Below are positions 33,193 through 41,352 of a stretch of 64,000 nucleotides of DNA, in pieces. Numbering within the stretch: position 1 is the stretch's first letter; each line of letters begins with the position of its first letter. Source of the DNA: Acetobacteraceae bacterium H6797. GTDB lineage: Bacteria > Pseudomonadota > Alphaproteobacteria > Acetobacterales > Acetobacteraceae. The stretch is taken from assembly GCA_015223225.1 (NCBI GenBank), contig JADFCQ010000005.1, forward strand, positions 186,001-250,000, read 5' to 3'. A model generated the notes under the pieces. That model was not told where the DNA came from. It did no database searches and worked only from the letters and a program-made list of their open reading frames with translations. A program made the translations under genes and the position numbers.

Positions 33193-34635
33193 TCAGGCGA
33201 GCTGATAGGCGGTCTTCACCGTGGTGTAGAACTCACGCGCATAGGCGCCTTGCTCGCGCGGGCCATAGGAGGAGCCCTTACGGCCGCCGAAGGGCACGTG
33301 ATAATCCACGCCGGCCGTCGGCAGGTTCACCATCACCATCCCCGCCTGGGCATGGCGCTTGAAGTGAGTCGCGTATTTCAGGCTCGTGGTCGCGATGCCG
33401 CTGGAGAGGCCGAAGATCGTGTCATTGGCCGCCGCCAGCGCCTCTTCGTAATTCTTCACCTTCACCACGCTCGCGACGGGGCCGAAGACCTCCTCGCGAT
33501 TGATGCGCATGGACATGCTGGTCTCGGTGAAGAGCGCGGGCTGGAGGTAGAAGCCCTTCTTGCCGGGCTGGAGCAACTCGCCGCCGAAAGCGAGCTTGCC
33601 GCCTTCCTGCCGGGCGATGTCGATGTAGCTGAGATCCTGCTTGAGCTGGCTCTCATCGACCACGGGGCCGATATCGGTGCCCTCGGCCAGAGCATCGCCG
33701 ACCTTCACGGTCTTCAGCTTCTCGATCATGGCCGCGACGAACTTGTCGTGGATGCCTTCGGTCACGATCAGGCGCGAGGAGGCCGTGCAGCGCTGGCCGG
33801 TGGAGAAGAAGGCGCCGTTGACCGCCGCGCCGACCGCCACGTCGATATCGGCGTCATCCAGCACGACGAAGGGGTTCTTGCCGCCCATCTCGAGCTGGAC
33901 CTTCGCACCGCGCGCCACGGCCTTGGCCGCGATGGCTTTGCCCGTCTCGACGCTGCCGGTGAAAGTGATGGCGTCCACATCGGGGCTCTGCACGATGGTC
34001 TCGCCCACCACGCTGCCGCGCCCGATGACGAGGTTCAGCACGCCCTTCGGCAGGCCCGCGCGCTGCAGGATATCGACCAACGCCCAGGCCGAATGCGGCA
34101 CGAGTTCCGCCGGCTTGATGACCACGCAATTGCCGTAGGCCAGCGCGGGCGCGATCTTCCAGGCGGGAATGGCGATGGGGAAGTTCCAGGGGGTGATCAT
34201 GCCGATCACGCCGACCGGCTCACGTGTGATCTCCACGCTGACGCCGGGGCGGACGGAAGGCGCCAATTCGCCGTTCAGGCGCAGCGTCTCGCCCGCAAAG
34301 AACTTGAGGATCTGCCCGGCGCGTGCCGCCTCGCCGATGCCTTCGGGAAGGGTCTTGCCCTCCTCGCGGGAGAGGATGCGGCCTAGCTCGGCCTTGCGCG
34401 CCAGGACTTCATTGGCGGCGGCATCGAGAATGTCGAAACGCTGCTGCGGCGTGGAGAGAGACCAGGTCTTGAAAGCCTCGCGCGCGGCAGCGATCGCGGC
34501 TTCGGTATCGGCCTTACTGGCCGAGGGGAATTCGCCGATCACATCGGACAGGTCGGACGGGTTGATATTGGACGTGGCCTTATCGGCCTTCACCCACTCG
34601 CCGCCGATCAGGTTCTGAAAAGTGCCTTCGGGCAT
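33193..34635 (-). CDS. NAD(P)-dependent aldehyde dehydrogenase (semialdehyde-type)
   Basis: A 480-residue ALDH from ATG 34635 with GGAGGAAAC just upstream, a strong start. Motifs: ITPWNFPIAIPAWKIAPALAYGNCVVIKPAE, ITFTGSVETGK, LEMGGKNPFVVLDDAD with the general-base Glu, and FSTGQRCTASSR with the nucleophilic Cys. The sequence resembles alpha-ketoglutaric semialdehyde and related dehydrogenases more than betaine-aldehyde types, but substrate is inference. A perfect 22-bp palindrome sits 28 nt upstream of the ATG. The EamA exporter gene lies upstream on the same strand. Confidence 0.93.
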   Translation of the reverse strand: MPEGTFQNLIGGEWVKADKATSNINPSDLSDVIGEFPSASKADTEAAIAAAREAFKTWSLSTPQQRFDILDAAANEVLARKAELGRILSREEGKTLPEGIGEAARAGQILKFFAGETLRLNGELAPSVRPGVSVEITREPVGVIGMITPWNFPIAIPAWKIAPALAYGNCVVIKPAELVPHSAWALVDILQRAGLPKGVLNLVIGRGSVVGETIVQSPDVDAITFTGSVETGKAIAAKAVARGAKVQLEMGGKNPFVVLDDADIDVAVGAAVNGAFFSTGQRCTASSRLIVTEGIHDKFVAAMIEKLKTVKVGDALAEGTDIGPVVDESQLKQDLSYIDIARQEGGKLAFGGELLQPGKKGFYLQPALFTETSMSMRINREEVFGPVASVVKVKNYEEALAAANDTIFGLSSGIATTSLKYATHFKRHAQAGMVMVNLPTAGVDYHVPFGGRKGSSYGPREQGAYAREFYTTVKTAYQLA

Positions 34636-34662
34636 TAGTTTCCTCCGTCGAGACTGGATCTC

Positions 34663-34684
34663 GCAAACTGCTATAGCAGTTTGC
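34663..34684 (-). promoter_or_regulatory. perfect 22-bp palindrome, putative operator upstream of aldehyde dehydrogenase gene
   Basis: The sequence reads GCAAACTGCTA followed by its exact reverse complement, 22 bp without mismatch, starting 28 nt upstream of the dehydrogenase ATG. The next 12-bp palindrome (CGGGCGCGCCCG, 34692-34703) is 8 bp away. Position and symmetry fit a dimeric repressor or activator site overlapping the promoter. The regulator is not identifiable from this window. Confidence 0.6.
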
Positions 34685-34731
34685 CGCAATTCGGGCGCGC
34701 CCGCCATAGGCTTCGAGACACGGATGGCGAC

Positions 34732-35631
34732 TCACGCCGCCGAGGTGCTTCTTCTTCCGGTGAGGAGCACGGCACCGGCCATGCCGCCGATGGCGCAACT
34801 CATGCCCATAATCTGCAACGTTCCCGGCCATTCGCCCAGGGCCGGTATGCCGAGAAGCAGGGCTGCCACGGGGACGATGGCCGGAATGGTCGCGGCCCCC
34901 GCCGCACCGAGAAGCTCGGCCGCGCGGGCATAGAAGAGAGTGGCGAGCGCGCCGCAGAAGACGCCGAGGGAAATGGCGTGCCACAGCAGCTCCCAGGCGG
35001 GAAAGGCGAGCAGGATATCCAGCCGCAGCGGGGCCCAGAAAGGCCAGAGCAGGCCGGCGGAAATCAGCGTGATCCCGGCCGTGACGGGAATGGCCGGGAT
35101 CCGCCAATAGCGCAGCAGTACCGTGAAGGCGCCGTAGGTCACACCCGCCAAGAGAAGGAAGGGCCAGCCCCGGACCGCACCGCCGAGGCCATTGCCGAGA
35201 AAGGCCTCAATGCCGATCAGCGCCACGCCCAGTGCCATGACAGCCAGGGCGAGCACCCGCCCGCGCGTGGGCTTCTCGCCCAGCACGGGAATGGCGATGA
35301 GCGTGCCGCTGATGGCGACCGTGATGGGGGTGATGGTGGATCCCTGGCTGGCCGGGGTGAAATGGAGCCCGGTCATGAAAGCCAGCACATTCGGCGCCCC
35401 GCCCAGCACAGCCAGCACGAGCAGCCGCCAGAACCCCGCCTCGCGCAGTGCCTTGCGCGCCTGCCAGGCGACGGGAAGCAGGATGAGGGAGGCGGCGCCG
35501 AAGCGAAGGGCGACGAGATCGATGGGTTGGTAGCCCGCCAAGGCCGCCCGCCGGGCCAGAACGGAGAAGGCTCCCCAGAGGAGGGCTGCCAGGATACCGA
35601 GCAGCAGCCCTTTAAGCCGAGCGGGGTTCAC
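34732..35631 (-). CDS. EamA/DMT-family transporter
   Basis: A 299-residue protein with about ten hydrophobic segments in two EamA repeats (first from LLLGILAALLWGAFSVLARRAAL, second from GWPFLLLAGVTYGAFTVLLRYWRI). The end LQIMGMSCAIGGMAGAVLLTGR is typical. Drug/metabolite transporters usually export amino acids, nucleosides or other metabolites. The start is a GTG at 35631 preceded by GAGGCAGG; no in-frame ATG is nearer. A gap of 96 bp leads to the aldehyde dehydrogenase gene on the same strand. Confidence 0.9.
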   Translation of the reverse strand: MNPARLKGLLLGILAALLWGAFSVLARRAALAGYQPIDLVALRFGAASLILLPVAWQARKALREAGFWRLLVLAVLGGAPNVLAFMTGLHFTPASQGSTITPITVAISGTLIAIPVLGEKPTRGRVLALAVMALGVALIGIEAFLGNGLGGAVRGWPFLLLAGVTYGAFTVLLRYWRIPAIPVTAGITLISAGLLWPFWAPLRLDILLAFPAWELLWHAISLGVFCGALATLFYARAAELLGAAGAATIPAIVPVAALLLGIPALGEWPGTLQIMGMSCAIGGMAGAVLLTGRRSTSAA

Positions 35632-35754
35632 CCTGCCTCAATCCCACAGCCGGCACGCGACATAACCCGGAGAATCCTCTTTATGCGGCCATGTTAAGCA
35701 TGGCCCCCGGGATGCCGATAGGGGCGCGGGTCCCTGCCCTCGCCCCTTTTAGCC

Positions 35755-36282
35755 TCAGGCGGTGTAGATCTTGTTAAGCTCGGTCGACATGCGTTCGAAG
35801 GCGACGCCGTAGCAATGGATGGAAATCACCGGCGAACAGGAAAGATTAGCCAGGCGATGAATCAGCGTCGGGTCGGCCGGGCCGCAGCTCGTCTCGCCGG
35901 CCACGCGCAGCATGGTCGCGCTCGGCACCGTCTCGCCGTCGCTGTTGGTGTAATACATTTCGGTGATCACGCCGCGATGGACGCCCAGCGAGCACCAGGC
36001 GTTATGTGCGTGGATGGGCGACATCTGGCCCGGGGCCCAGACCAACGCCACGACGGCATAGCGGCCGGCCGGGTCGTTATGGATCTCGTACCGGGCATAG
36101 CGCTCGGGATTGACCGGGATATCCATACCATCGAGGAGCGACGGGTCGGCCACATAGGGCGCGATCGCGTCGGCGACGGCATGGTGGCGCTCGCCCAGCG
36201 GGGCGGAAACCGCCTCCTCGATCGCGGCCAGCATGGCCTTGAGGCTCTGCATCTTCGTGGCCGGGCGGGAAATCGCGTTCAT
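35755..36282 (-). CDS. cysteine dioxygenase-like cupin protein
   Basis: A 175-residue cupin. The iron triad of thiol dioxygenases is visible: His91 and His93 in SPIHAHNAWCSLG and His142 in TLIHRLAN. This fits the cysteine/3-mercaptopropionate/cysteamine dioxygenase superfamily, which adds O2 to a thiol to give a sulfinate. The particular thiol cannot be assigned. It begins 10 nt after the stop of a GntR regulator gene, with an ATG at 36282, so the two are co-transcribed. A Bug binding protein gene lies upstream of them on the same strand. Confidence 0.82.
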   Translation of the reverse strand: MNAISRPATKMQSLKAMLAAIEEAVSAPLGERHHAVADAIAPYVADPSLLDGMDIPVNPERYARYEIHNDPAGRYAVVALVWAPGQMSPIHAHNAWCSLGVHRGVITEMYYTNSDGETVPSATMLRVAGETSCGPADPTLIHRLANLSCSPVISIHCYGVAFERMSTELNKIYTA

Positions 36283-36292
36283 GAGCGGTCCT

Positions 36293-36976
36293 TCAGACGG
36301 CAGTCAGTGAATCAGGGGCAGTCAGCGCGGAGAGCACCATGCTGCGGCTCGCCGCGCATTGCTCCAGCATGATCTGTGCGGCCTCATCGGCACGGCCGAG
36401 GGCCATGGCTTCGATGAGGGCGTGATGTTCGTGAGCCATTTCGCCCGTGCGGTCGCGGCGGCGAAGGCCCAGCACCAGCATGCGGGTCGATTCATCGAGC
36501 AGACGGTCGATCTGCCGCGCGAGGCGGGAATTGCCGGCGAGCTCGGCCACGGCGACGTGGAAGGCCTTGTTGGCATCGAGGAAGGCGAGCGCGCTTTCCT
36601 CGTCATCCGGCCGATAGCCGGCGGCGCAGACGTCATCGAGGCGGCGAAGGGCCGCGGCATCCACCTTGCCGGAGGCGCGGCGGGCGGCCTCGGGCTCCAG
36701 CATCAGGCGGAGGTCGAAAACCTCGTGAATGTCGCGGATGGTGACCAGTGACACCACCCAGCCGCGGCGAGGAACGGCCTGAACCAGCCCTTCCTCGGCG
36801 AGCCGCGCCAGGGCGGCCCGGATCGGGGCCTTGCCGAGATTGAGGCGCTGGGCAGCCGCAGCTTCGGACAAGGTCTCACCCGGCTTAAGCCGCGTGGTCA
36901 GGATGTCACGGCGCAGCGCCGTGAGCGCCTGATCGGTCAGCGAAGCGGGCGGATCGATCGGCGTCAGCAGGGACAT
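36293..36976 (-). CDS. GntR family transcriptional regulator (FCD/FadR subfamily)
   Basis: A 227-residue regulator. The N-terminal winged helix is DQALTALRRDILTTRLKPGETLSEAAAAQRLNLGKAPIRAALARLAEEGLVQAVPRRGWVV. It is followed by an all-helical FCD ligand domain (IREV-like VTIRDIHEVFDLRLMLEPEAARRASG ... HVAVAELAGNSRL ... HEHHALIEAM) with the metal-binding Asp/His pattern. It is the first gene of a unit with the cupin dioxygenase. A TGACATGTCA palindrome 17 bp before its ATG suggests autoregulation. The ligand is probably a small carboxylate. Confidence 0.93.
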   Translation of the reverse strand: MSLLTPIDPPASLTDQALTALRRDILTTRLKPGETLSEAAAAQRLNLGKAPIRAALARLAEEGLVQAVPRRGWVVSLVTIRDIHEVFDLRLMLEPEAARRASGKVDAAALRRLDDVCAAGYRPDDEESALAFLDANKAFHVAVAELAGNSRLARQIDRLLDESTRMLVLGLRRRDRTGEMAHEHHALIEAMALGRADEAAQIMLEQCAASRSMVLSALTAPDSLTAV

Positions 36977-36993
36977 GGCGCTGGCATCATCTG

Positions 36994-37003
36994 TGACATG
37001 TCA
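36994..37003 (-). promoter_or_regulatory. putative GntR operator upstream of its own gene
   Basis: TGACATGTCA is a perfect 10-bp palindrome centred about 23 bp upstream of the GntR start codon. Sites of the FadR-type GntR family are short palindromes of this kind, so autoregulation is likely, though the assignment is inference. Confidence 0.45.
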
Positions 37004-37044
37004 GGAACCTTAGCAGACGATTCCGATGTCACGCAATAGAAAGA

Positions 37045-37064
37045 GAGCGGGCTTTCGCCCGCTC
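37045..37064 (-). terminator. Rho-independent terminator after Bug gene
   Basis: GAGCGGGC and GCCCGCTC pair perfectly around a TTTC loop. On the minus strand the stem is followed by TCTTTCTATT, a U-rich tail. It lies 7 nt beyond the stop of the Bug binding-protein gene and separates it from the GntR unit. Confidence 0.8.
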
Positions 37065-37071
37065 CGCTTCG

Positions 37072-38067
37072 TCAATCGACCGTGGCGCCCGACTTCTGCA
37101 CCACTTCGCGCCAGCGGGCGATGTCGCGCTCATGAATGGCGCGGAACTCGGCAGGCGTCGTCGCGGTGGGGGGTGAAATGCCCTGCGTCTCGACGAGCCA
37201 GTTCTTGAAATCGGGCTCGTTGATGATCTTCACGATCTCCCGGTTCAGCCGCTCCTGGATCGGCGCGGGCAGGCCCGGCGGCGCCAGAATGCCGTACCAG
37301 GTGCTGCTGTCGAAAGCCGGCAGGCCGCAGGCTTCGGCAACCGTCGGCACGTCCGGCAGGGCCGCGAGGCGCGTCGGCGTGAGAACGGCGAGCGCCCTCA
37401 CCTGCCCCTGCTTCACCGCGCCGATGGTCGGGCCGGACTGGTTGAAGAAGACATCGACGTCCCCGCCCAGCAACGCCGTCTGCGCACCCGGCTGGCCGCG
37501 ATACGGGACATGGACGATATCGATTCCCGCCGCCTGGGCAAATTGCACGCCCGCCAGATGGGTCGAGGCGCCATTGCCCGTGGAGGCATAGTTCAGCCCG
37601 CCCGGCTTGGCCCGCGCGGCACCGATGAAGGCGCGGCAGGTGGAAAACTGCGGGCGCCTCTCGGGGCTCACCGTCATGACGTTCGGCACATCGCCCAGCA
37701 GGGCGATATGCGTCACATCCCTGAACGGATCGAAGGGCAGGCTCCGATAGAGGCTGGCATTGATCGCATGCGTACCGGCCGTGGCCAGGAGCAGCGTATA
37801 GCCATCGGGCCGCGCCTTGGCGACGTAGTCGCTGGCGATATTGCCGCCGGCGCCGCTGCGATTATCGACGACGACCGTGACGCCCAGGGCCCTGCCGAGC
37901 GGCTCGGCCAGCTTGCGCGCATAGATATCGACACCGGAACCATTCGGGAAGCCGCCCATGATGGTGATGGGGCGGCTTGGCCAGCTCTCCTGCGCCTGGG
38001 CGGAAACCATGCCGCCGGCGGACAGCGCCAAGGCGAGCATAGCAACGGAAAAGCGACGTTTATTCAT
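37072..38067 (-). CDS. Bug/TctC family periplasmic binding protein
   Basis: About 331 residues from ATG 38067, with AAGGGATGG upstream; earlier starts would place 33 residues before the signal peptide. The signal MNKRRFSVAMLALALSAGGMVSAQAQ is followed by WPSRPITIMGGFPNGSGVDIYARKLAEPLGRALGVTVVVDNRSGAGGNIASDYVAKARPDGYTLL, the Bug signature. It binds a small carboxylate or related ligand. No membrane subunits are adjacent. It lies upstream of the GntR/cupin unit but ends in its own terminator, so it is probably separately transcribed. Confidence 0.92.
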   Translation of the reverse strand: MNKRRFSVAMLALALSAGGMVSAQAQESWPSRPITIMGGFPNGSGVDIYARKLAEPLGRALGVTVVVDNRSGAGGNIASDYVAKARPDGYTLLLATAGTHAINASLYRSLPFDPFRDVTHIALLGDVPNVMTVSPERRPQFSTCRAFIGAARAKPGGLNYASTGNGASTHLAGVQFAQAAGIDIVHVPYRGQPGAQTALLGGDVDVFFNQSGPTIGAVKQGQVRALAVLTPTRLAALPDVPTVAEACGLPAFDSSTWYGILAPPGLPAPIQERLNREIVKIINEPDFKNWLVETQGISPPTATTPAEFRAIHERDIARWREVVQKSGATVD

Positions 38068-38178
38068 AAGCCATCCCTTCATAAGCGGAAGGGAGCCTAG
38101 GACGATCCCTGCCGGCAATGAACCGCCAAGAAAGCGCAAAAATCGAAATGACGCCGTCGTCATCATAAGGCGCCCAGC

Positions 38179-38197
38179 GCGGCGGCAATGCCGCCGC
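38179..38197 (-). terminator. hairpin after flagellin gene
   Basis: GCGGCGGC and GCCGCCGC pair perfectly around AAT, 8 nt beyond the flagellin stop. There is no strong U-tract on the minus strand, so it is a likely but not classical terminator. Confidence 0.5.
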
Positions 38198-38205
38198 GGC
38201 CTGGC

Positions 38206-39042
38206 TCAGCCCTTGAAGAGGCTCATGAGCGCCTGCGGCGCCTGATTCGCGATCGACAGTGACTGAGTGCCGAGCTGCTGGCGGATCTGCAGAGCCTGGA
38301 GCTTCGCGGATTCCTTCGCCAGATCGGCGTCGACGAGCGCGCCCAGACCCGAGTTCAGGCTGTCCATCTTCTCGTTATTGTAGCTGATCTGCTTGTCGAT
38401 ATAGTTGCTGTCGGAACCGAAGACGTTGAGCGCATCATTGATGGCGTTCATCACCGTCTCGAAGTCACCGCCCGTCTGCAGCGCCGTCTGAGCCGTCGCA
38501 GCATCCGCGGGGGCGGCCGCCACGACCAGGTCCGTCGCACCATCCACAGCCGAGAGCGTGTAGAAGGTCGCCTGCTCGTTCCGCGTGGTGTTGATGTCGC
38601 CACCACCCGAAGCCGTATCCGTGCTCAGCAGCGTGCGGCCGTTATAGGTCGCGTCCGTGATGTAGTTCTGAACCTGGGTGCGCAGCGCCTCGTACTGGGT
38701 CTCGTACTGGGCGCGCTGGTCCGCGTTGATCGTGTCATCGGCCAGCTTCACCATGACGGCCTTGATGTCCGACATGGATGTGCTGACCTTGTTCAGCGCC
38801 GACAGCGTGGTGTCCAGGATGCCCTTGGTGCCACCGAGCTGTTCATTCGCCGAGGTCAGGCCCGAGACGTCCGCACGCACCGTCTGCGCCACGGCATAGG
38901 CGGCGCCGTCATCCTTCGCGTCGGAGACGCGCAAGCCGGTCGAAACGCGCTTCTGCGTCGCACTCAAGGCGTCGTTCGTCTTGTTCAGGGACTGCAGCGC
39001 CACCATGGCGCCAAGATTGGTGTTAACCGAGTTCATCGCCAT
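38206..39042 (-). CDS. fliC: flagellin
   Basis: A 278-residue flagellin, the filament subunit secreted through the flagellar type III apparatus. Conserved D0/D1 N-terminus: NTNLGAMVALQSLNKTNDALSATQKRVSTGLRVSDAKDDGAAYAVAQTVRADVSGL. Conserved C-terminus: QISYNNEKMDSLNSGLGALVDADLAKESAKLQALQIRQQLGTQSLSIANQAPQALMSLFKG. The variable middle (about 125-195) is short, as in many alphaproteobacteria. No other flagellar gene is near. Its 5' leader contains two small dyads (39091-39103 and 39107-39117). ATG 39042 follows AAGGGAATAG. Confidence 0.95.
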   Translation of the reverse strand: MAMNSVNTNLGAMVALQSLNKTNDALSATQKRVSTGLRVSDAKDDGAAYAVAQTVRADVSGLTSANEQLGGTKGILDTTLSALNKVSTSMSDIKAVMVKLADDTINADQRAQYETQYEALRTQVQNYITDATYNGRTLLSTDTASGGGDINTTRNEQATFYTLSAVDGATDLVVAAAPADAATAQTALQTGGDFETVMNAINDALNVFGSDSNYIDKQISYNNEKMDSLNSGLGALVDADLAKESAKLQALQIRQQLGTQSLSIANQAPQALMSLFKG

Positions 39043-39181
39043 AGGGCTATTCCCTTCGAGCGTGGCGGAACTCTCTTCCCGCCCCCAAGATCGCTTCTAG
39101 CGAGGAAGTTCTGAACTATTGGTTAACGGCCCTCGGCTTTTTGCCCCGCCAAAGCGAAAAAGAACGCGTCGAGCAACAAAA

Positions 39182-39207
39182 AACCCCGCGCCTTTCAGCG
39201 CGGGGTT
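39182..39207 (-). terminator. Rho-independent terminator after cold-shock gene
   Basis: AACCCCGCGC and GCGCGGGGTT form a perfect 10-bp stem around CTTTCA. On the minus strand it is followed by TTTTTTGTT, a good U-tract. It ends the double cold-shock gene before the flagellin promoter region. Confidence 0.9.
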
Positions 39208-39245
39208 CTTCGTCATGCATCCCGCCTAGGAATGCCGAAGCGCTA

Positions 39246-40010
39246 TCAGGGCTTCAGCACCACGGCCTGGCGGCCACGCTGGCCGTCACGCACTTCGAGG
39301 TTCACCTTCTCGCCCTGCTGAACGTCGACCTTGCCGGCGCGCTGCAGAACGGAGGAGTGCAGGAACACATCCTGGCCACCATCTTCCGGCGTCACGAAGC
39401 CGAAGCCACGAACCTGGTCGAACCACTTGACGGTGCCGGCAACGGCCTGCGTCGGGCCACCTTCGTCACGGCCGAAGTCACGGCGCGGGGGACGATCGCC
39501 AAAGTCACGGCGCGGCGGACGGTCGCCGAAGCCACCGCTCGGGCCACCGAAGCCACCCGGAGCGCCGAAGTCACGGCGCGGGGGGCGGTCACCGAAGTCA
39601 CGGCGCGGGGGACGGTCACCGAAGCCACCACCACCAAAGCCACCCGGCGCGCCGAAGTCACGGCGGGGGGGACGGTCACCAAAGTCGCGGCGCGGCGGAC
39701 GGTCGCCGAAGCCACCGCCAGGGCCACCGAAATCACGGCGGGGCGGACGAGCGGCCGAGCCATCGCCCAGCTTGCGCTCGATAATGCGGGTCACCAGGCG
39801 ACGGCCCTGGCGATCAGTCCCGATGGTGCAGACGAGCTTGTCGCCGGTCTCGGGCGGCTCGATCCCAGCTTCGGTCAGCGCCGAAGCATGGAAGAAAACG
39901 TCCGAGCCATCAGGGCCCAGCACGAAGCCGAAGCCCTTGCGGCCGTTGTACCACTTCACCTCGGCCTCGATCGGGCCGGTGCCGCCCTGCGTATCGTTTT
40001 CGGGAAACAC
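39246..40010 (-). CDS. double cold-shock-domain protein with Arg/Phe/Gly-rich repeat linker
   Basis: A 254-residue protein with two nucleic-acid-binding cold-shock domains. CSD1 (about 15-80) has RNP1 KGFGFV (25-30) and RNP2 DVFFHAS (37-43). CSD2 (about 189-254) has RGFGFV (201-206) and DVFLHSS (214-220). Between them, residues 81-187 form a low-complexity linker holding seven copies of RPPRRDFG (starts at 88, 104, 113, 133, 142, 164, 173) with Gly-rich spacers. The only start that fits is GTG 40010, because an in-frame stop lies just upstream. Such proteins act as RNA chaperones. The linker resembles RGG/FG disordered regions and could drive RNA binding or condensation. Confidence 0.92.
   Translation of the reverse strand: MFPENDTQGGTGPIEAEVKWYNGRKGFGFVLGPDGSDVFFHASALTEAGIEPPETGDKLVCTIGTDRQGRRLVTRIIERKLGDGSAARPPRRDFGGPGGGFGDRPPRRDFGDRPPRRDFGAPGGFGGGGFGDRPPRRDFGDRPPRRDFGAPGGFGGPSGGFGDRPPRRDFGDRPPRRDFGRDEGGPTQAVAGTVKWFDQVRGFGFVTPEDGGQDVFLHSSVLQRAGKVDVQQGEKVNLEVRDGQRGRQAVVLKP
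39471..39749 (-). repeat. in-frame DNA repeats encoding seven RPPRRDFG units
   Basis: The linker of the cold-shock protein is encoded by near-identical 24- to 30-nt units. The codons are largely conserved between copies, so the expansion looks recent or recombination-maintained. Copies are grouped in pairs separated by Gly-rich spacers. Copy number could vary between strains. Confidence 0.85.
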
Positions 40011-40139
40011 GTTCGTATTCTATCCGTATAGCTTAGTCGACCCGACGGGATGCAGGGCCACAGCCGTTACCTTCGCATCCTTGCGTGGCGATTGCGAGGG
40101 AATTTCGCGAGGTTCCGTTCGGAAGCGGTCAAATACCGC

Positions 40140-41336
40140 TCACGACGCCGTTCTTTGCGCGAGGAACCGGCCGAGCCGTGCGGGAGCGGCCGCCATATCC
40201 GCCTCAGGCCCGCAATAAGACAGCCTGAAATACCGCGCGCCGCGCTCGCGATCGAAATCCACGCCCGGCGTTGCGGCAATTCCCGCGTCATCCAGCAGGG
40301 CCGCGCAGAAGGCCACGCTGTCATTCGAGAGATGGCCGATATCGAGCCAGAGATAGAAGGCCCCATCGGCCGCGGCGACATCGAGCCCGAGCGGCGGCAG
40401 CGAGGAAAGCAGACGCTGCCGGCTGCGGGCATAGGCCGCCTTATTGGCCTCGAGCTCCTCGACGCAATCGAAGGCAGCCTCGGCCGCCACCTGGGCGACA
40501 TGCGGCGCGCTGATGAACATGTTCTGCGCCAGGCATTCGACGGGCCGGATCAGGTCCTCCGGCAGCACCATCCAGCCGATGCGCCAGCCGGTCATGGAGA
40601 AATACTTGGAGAAGCTGTTCACCACGATGGCGCTGGGGCTGTAGCGCGCGGCACTGGCCTCGGCGACGGTCCCGTAGGAGAGGCCGTGATAGATCTCGTC
40701 CGAGACGAGGCGCACGCCCTTCTCATGGCACCAGTGGGCGATGGCCTCCAATTCCTCCGGCGCCAGCATGGTGCCGGCCGGGTTGCAGGGGCTCGCCACG
40801 ATCAGCCCGTCCGGCAGCGGATCGAGCTTTTCCAGCATCGCGATGGTCGGCTGCCAGCGGGTGGCCTGGCTCGCCGGCAGCATCACCGGCTTCATGCCGA
40901 GCGCGGTCAGGATATTGGCATAGGGCGGGTAGAAGGGCGCGGCCATGGCCACGCTGTCGCCCGGGTCGAAAGCCGCGAGGAAGGCGAGCGGGAAAGCGCC
41001 CGAGGCCCCGACCGTGACCGCGATGCGGGCCGGGTCGATGGCATGGCCATAGCGCGCCTCGTGATGGGCGGCGATCCGCGCCCGCAGCGAGGGCAGGCCG
41101 AAAGCCTCAGTATAGCCCATGGGCGCACCGGCCTGGAGCGCGCGAATGGCGGCCTCAGCGGCGCCACGCGGCGCGCCGGTGCCGGGCTGGCCGACCTCCA
41201 TCCGCAGCACGCCCCGCCCATCGGCGAAGGCACTGCCATCGGCGGGCAGGCTCGCCGCGCGCCGATTGGCGGCGGCGATCACGTCCATCACCAGGAAGGG
41301 CGGGGCTAGCGCCCCTCGCCCGCTCTTCAGCGCCAT
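40140..41336 (-). CDS. class I/II PLP-dependent aminotransferase
   Basis: A 398-residue fold-type I aminotransferase from ATG 41336 (MALKSGRGALAPPFLVMDVIAAAN); the longer frame would overlap the upstream gene. The PLP lysine is in VNSFSKYFSMTGWRIGWMV, with EIYHGLSYG and IVASPCNPAGTMLA before it and a C-terminal Arg in YFRLSYCG. The pattern resembles aspartate/aromatic-type transaminases. The gamma-glutamyltransferase gene ends 16 nt upstream, so the two form an operon. Amino acids released from gamma-glutamyl compounds could be transaminated, which is inference. Confidence 0.92.
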   Translation of the reverse strand: MALKSGRGALAPPFLVMDVIAAANRRAASLPADGSAFADGRGVLRMEVGQPGTGAPRGAAEAAIRALQAGAPMGYTEAFGLPSLRARIAAHHEARYGHAIDPARIAVTVGASGAFPLAFLAAFDPGDSVAMAAPFYPPYANILTALGMKPVMLPASQATRWQPTIAMLEKLDPLPDGLIVASPCNPAGTMLAPEELEAIAHWCHEKGVRLVSDEIYHGLSYGTVAEASAARYSPSAIVVNSFSKYFSMTGWRIGWMVLPEDLIRPVECLAQNMFISAPHVAQVAAEAAFDCVEELEANKAAYARSRQRLLSSLPPLGLDVAAADGAFYLWLDIGHLSNDSVAFCAALLDDAGIAATPGVDFDRERGARYFRLSYCGPEADMAAAPARLGRFLAQRTAS

Positions 41337-41352
41337 GTCACACCCCCGCCGC

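Noticed and set aside
39121..39180. Possible sigma-54 promoter for flagellin
   Set aside because: GG and GC elements are present upstream, but the spacing is one base too long compared with the consensus, so I do not call it.
39471..39749. Regular repeats that look like a CRISPR array
   Set aside because: The repeats are in frame and encode RPPRRDFG within a cold-shock protein. Unit spacing is irregular and the spacers are Gly-coding, not unique sequences.
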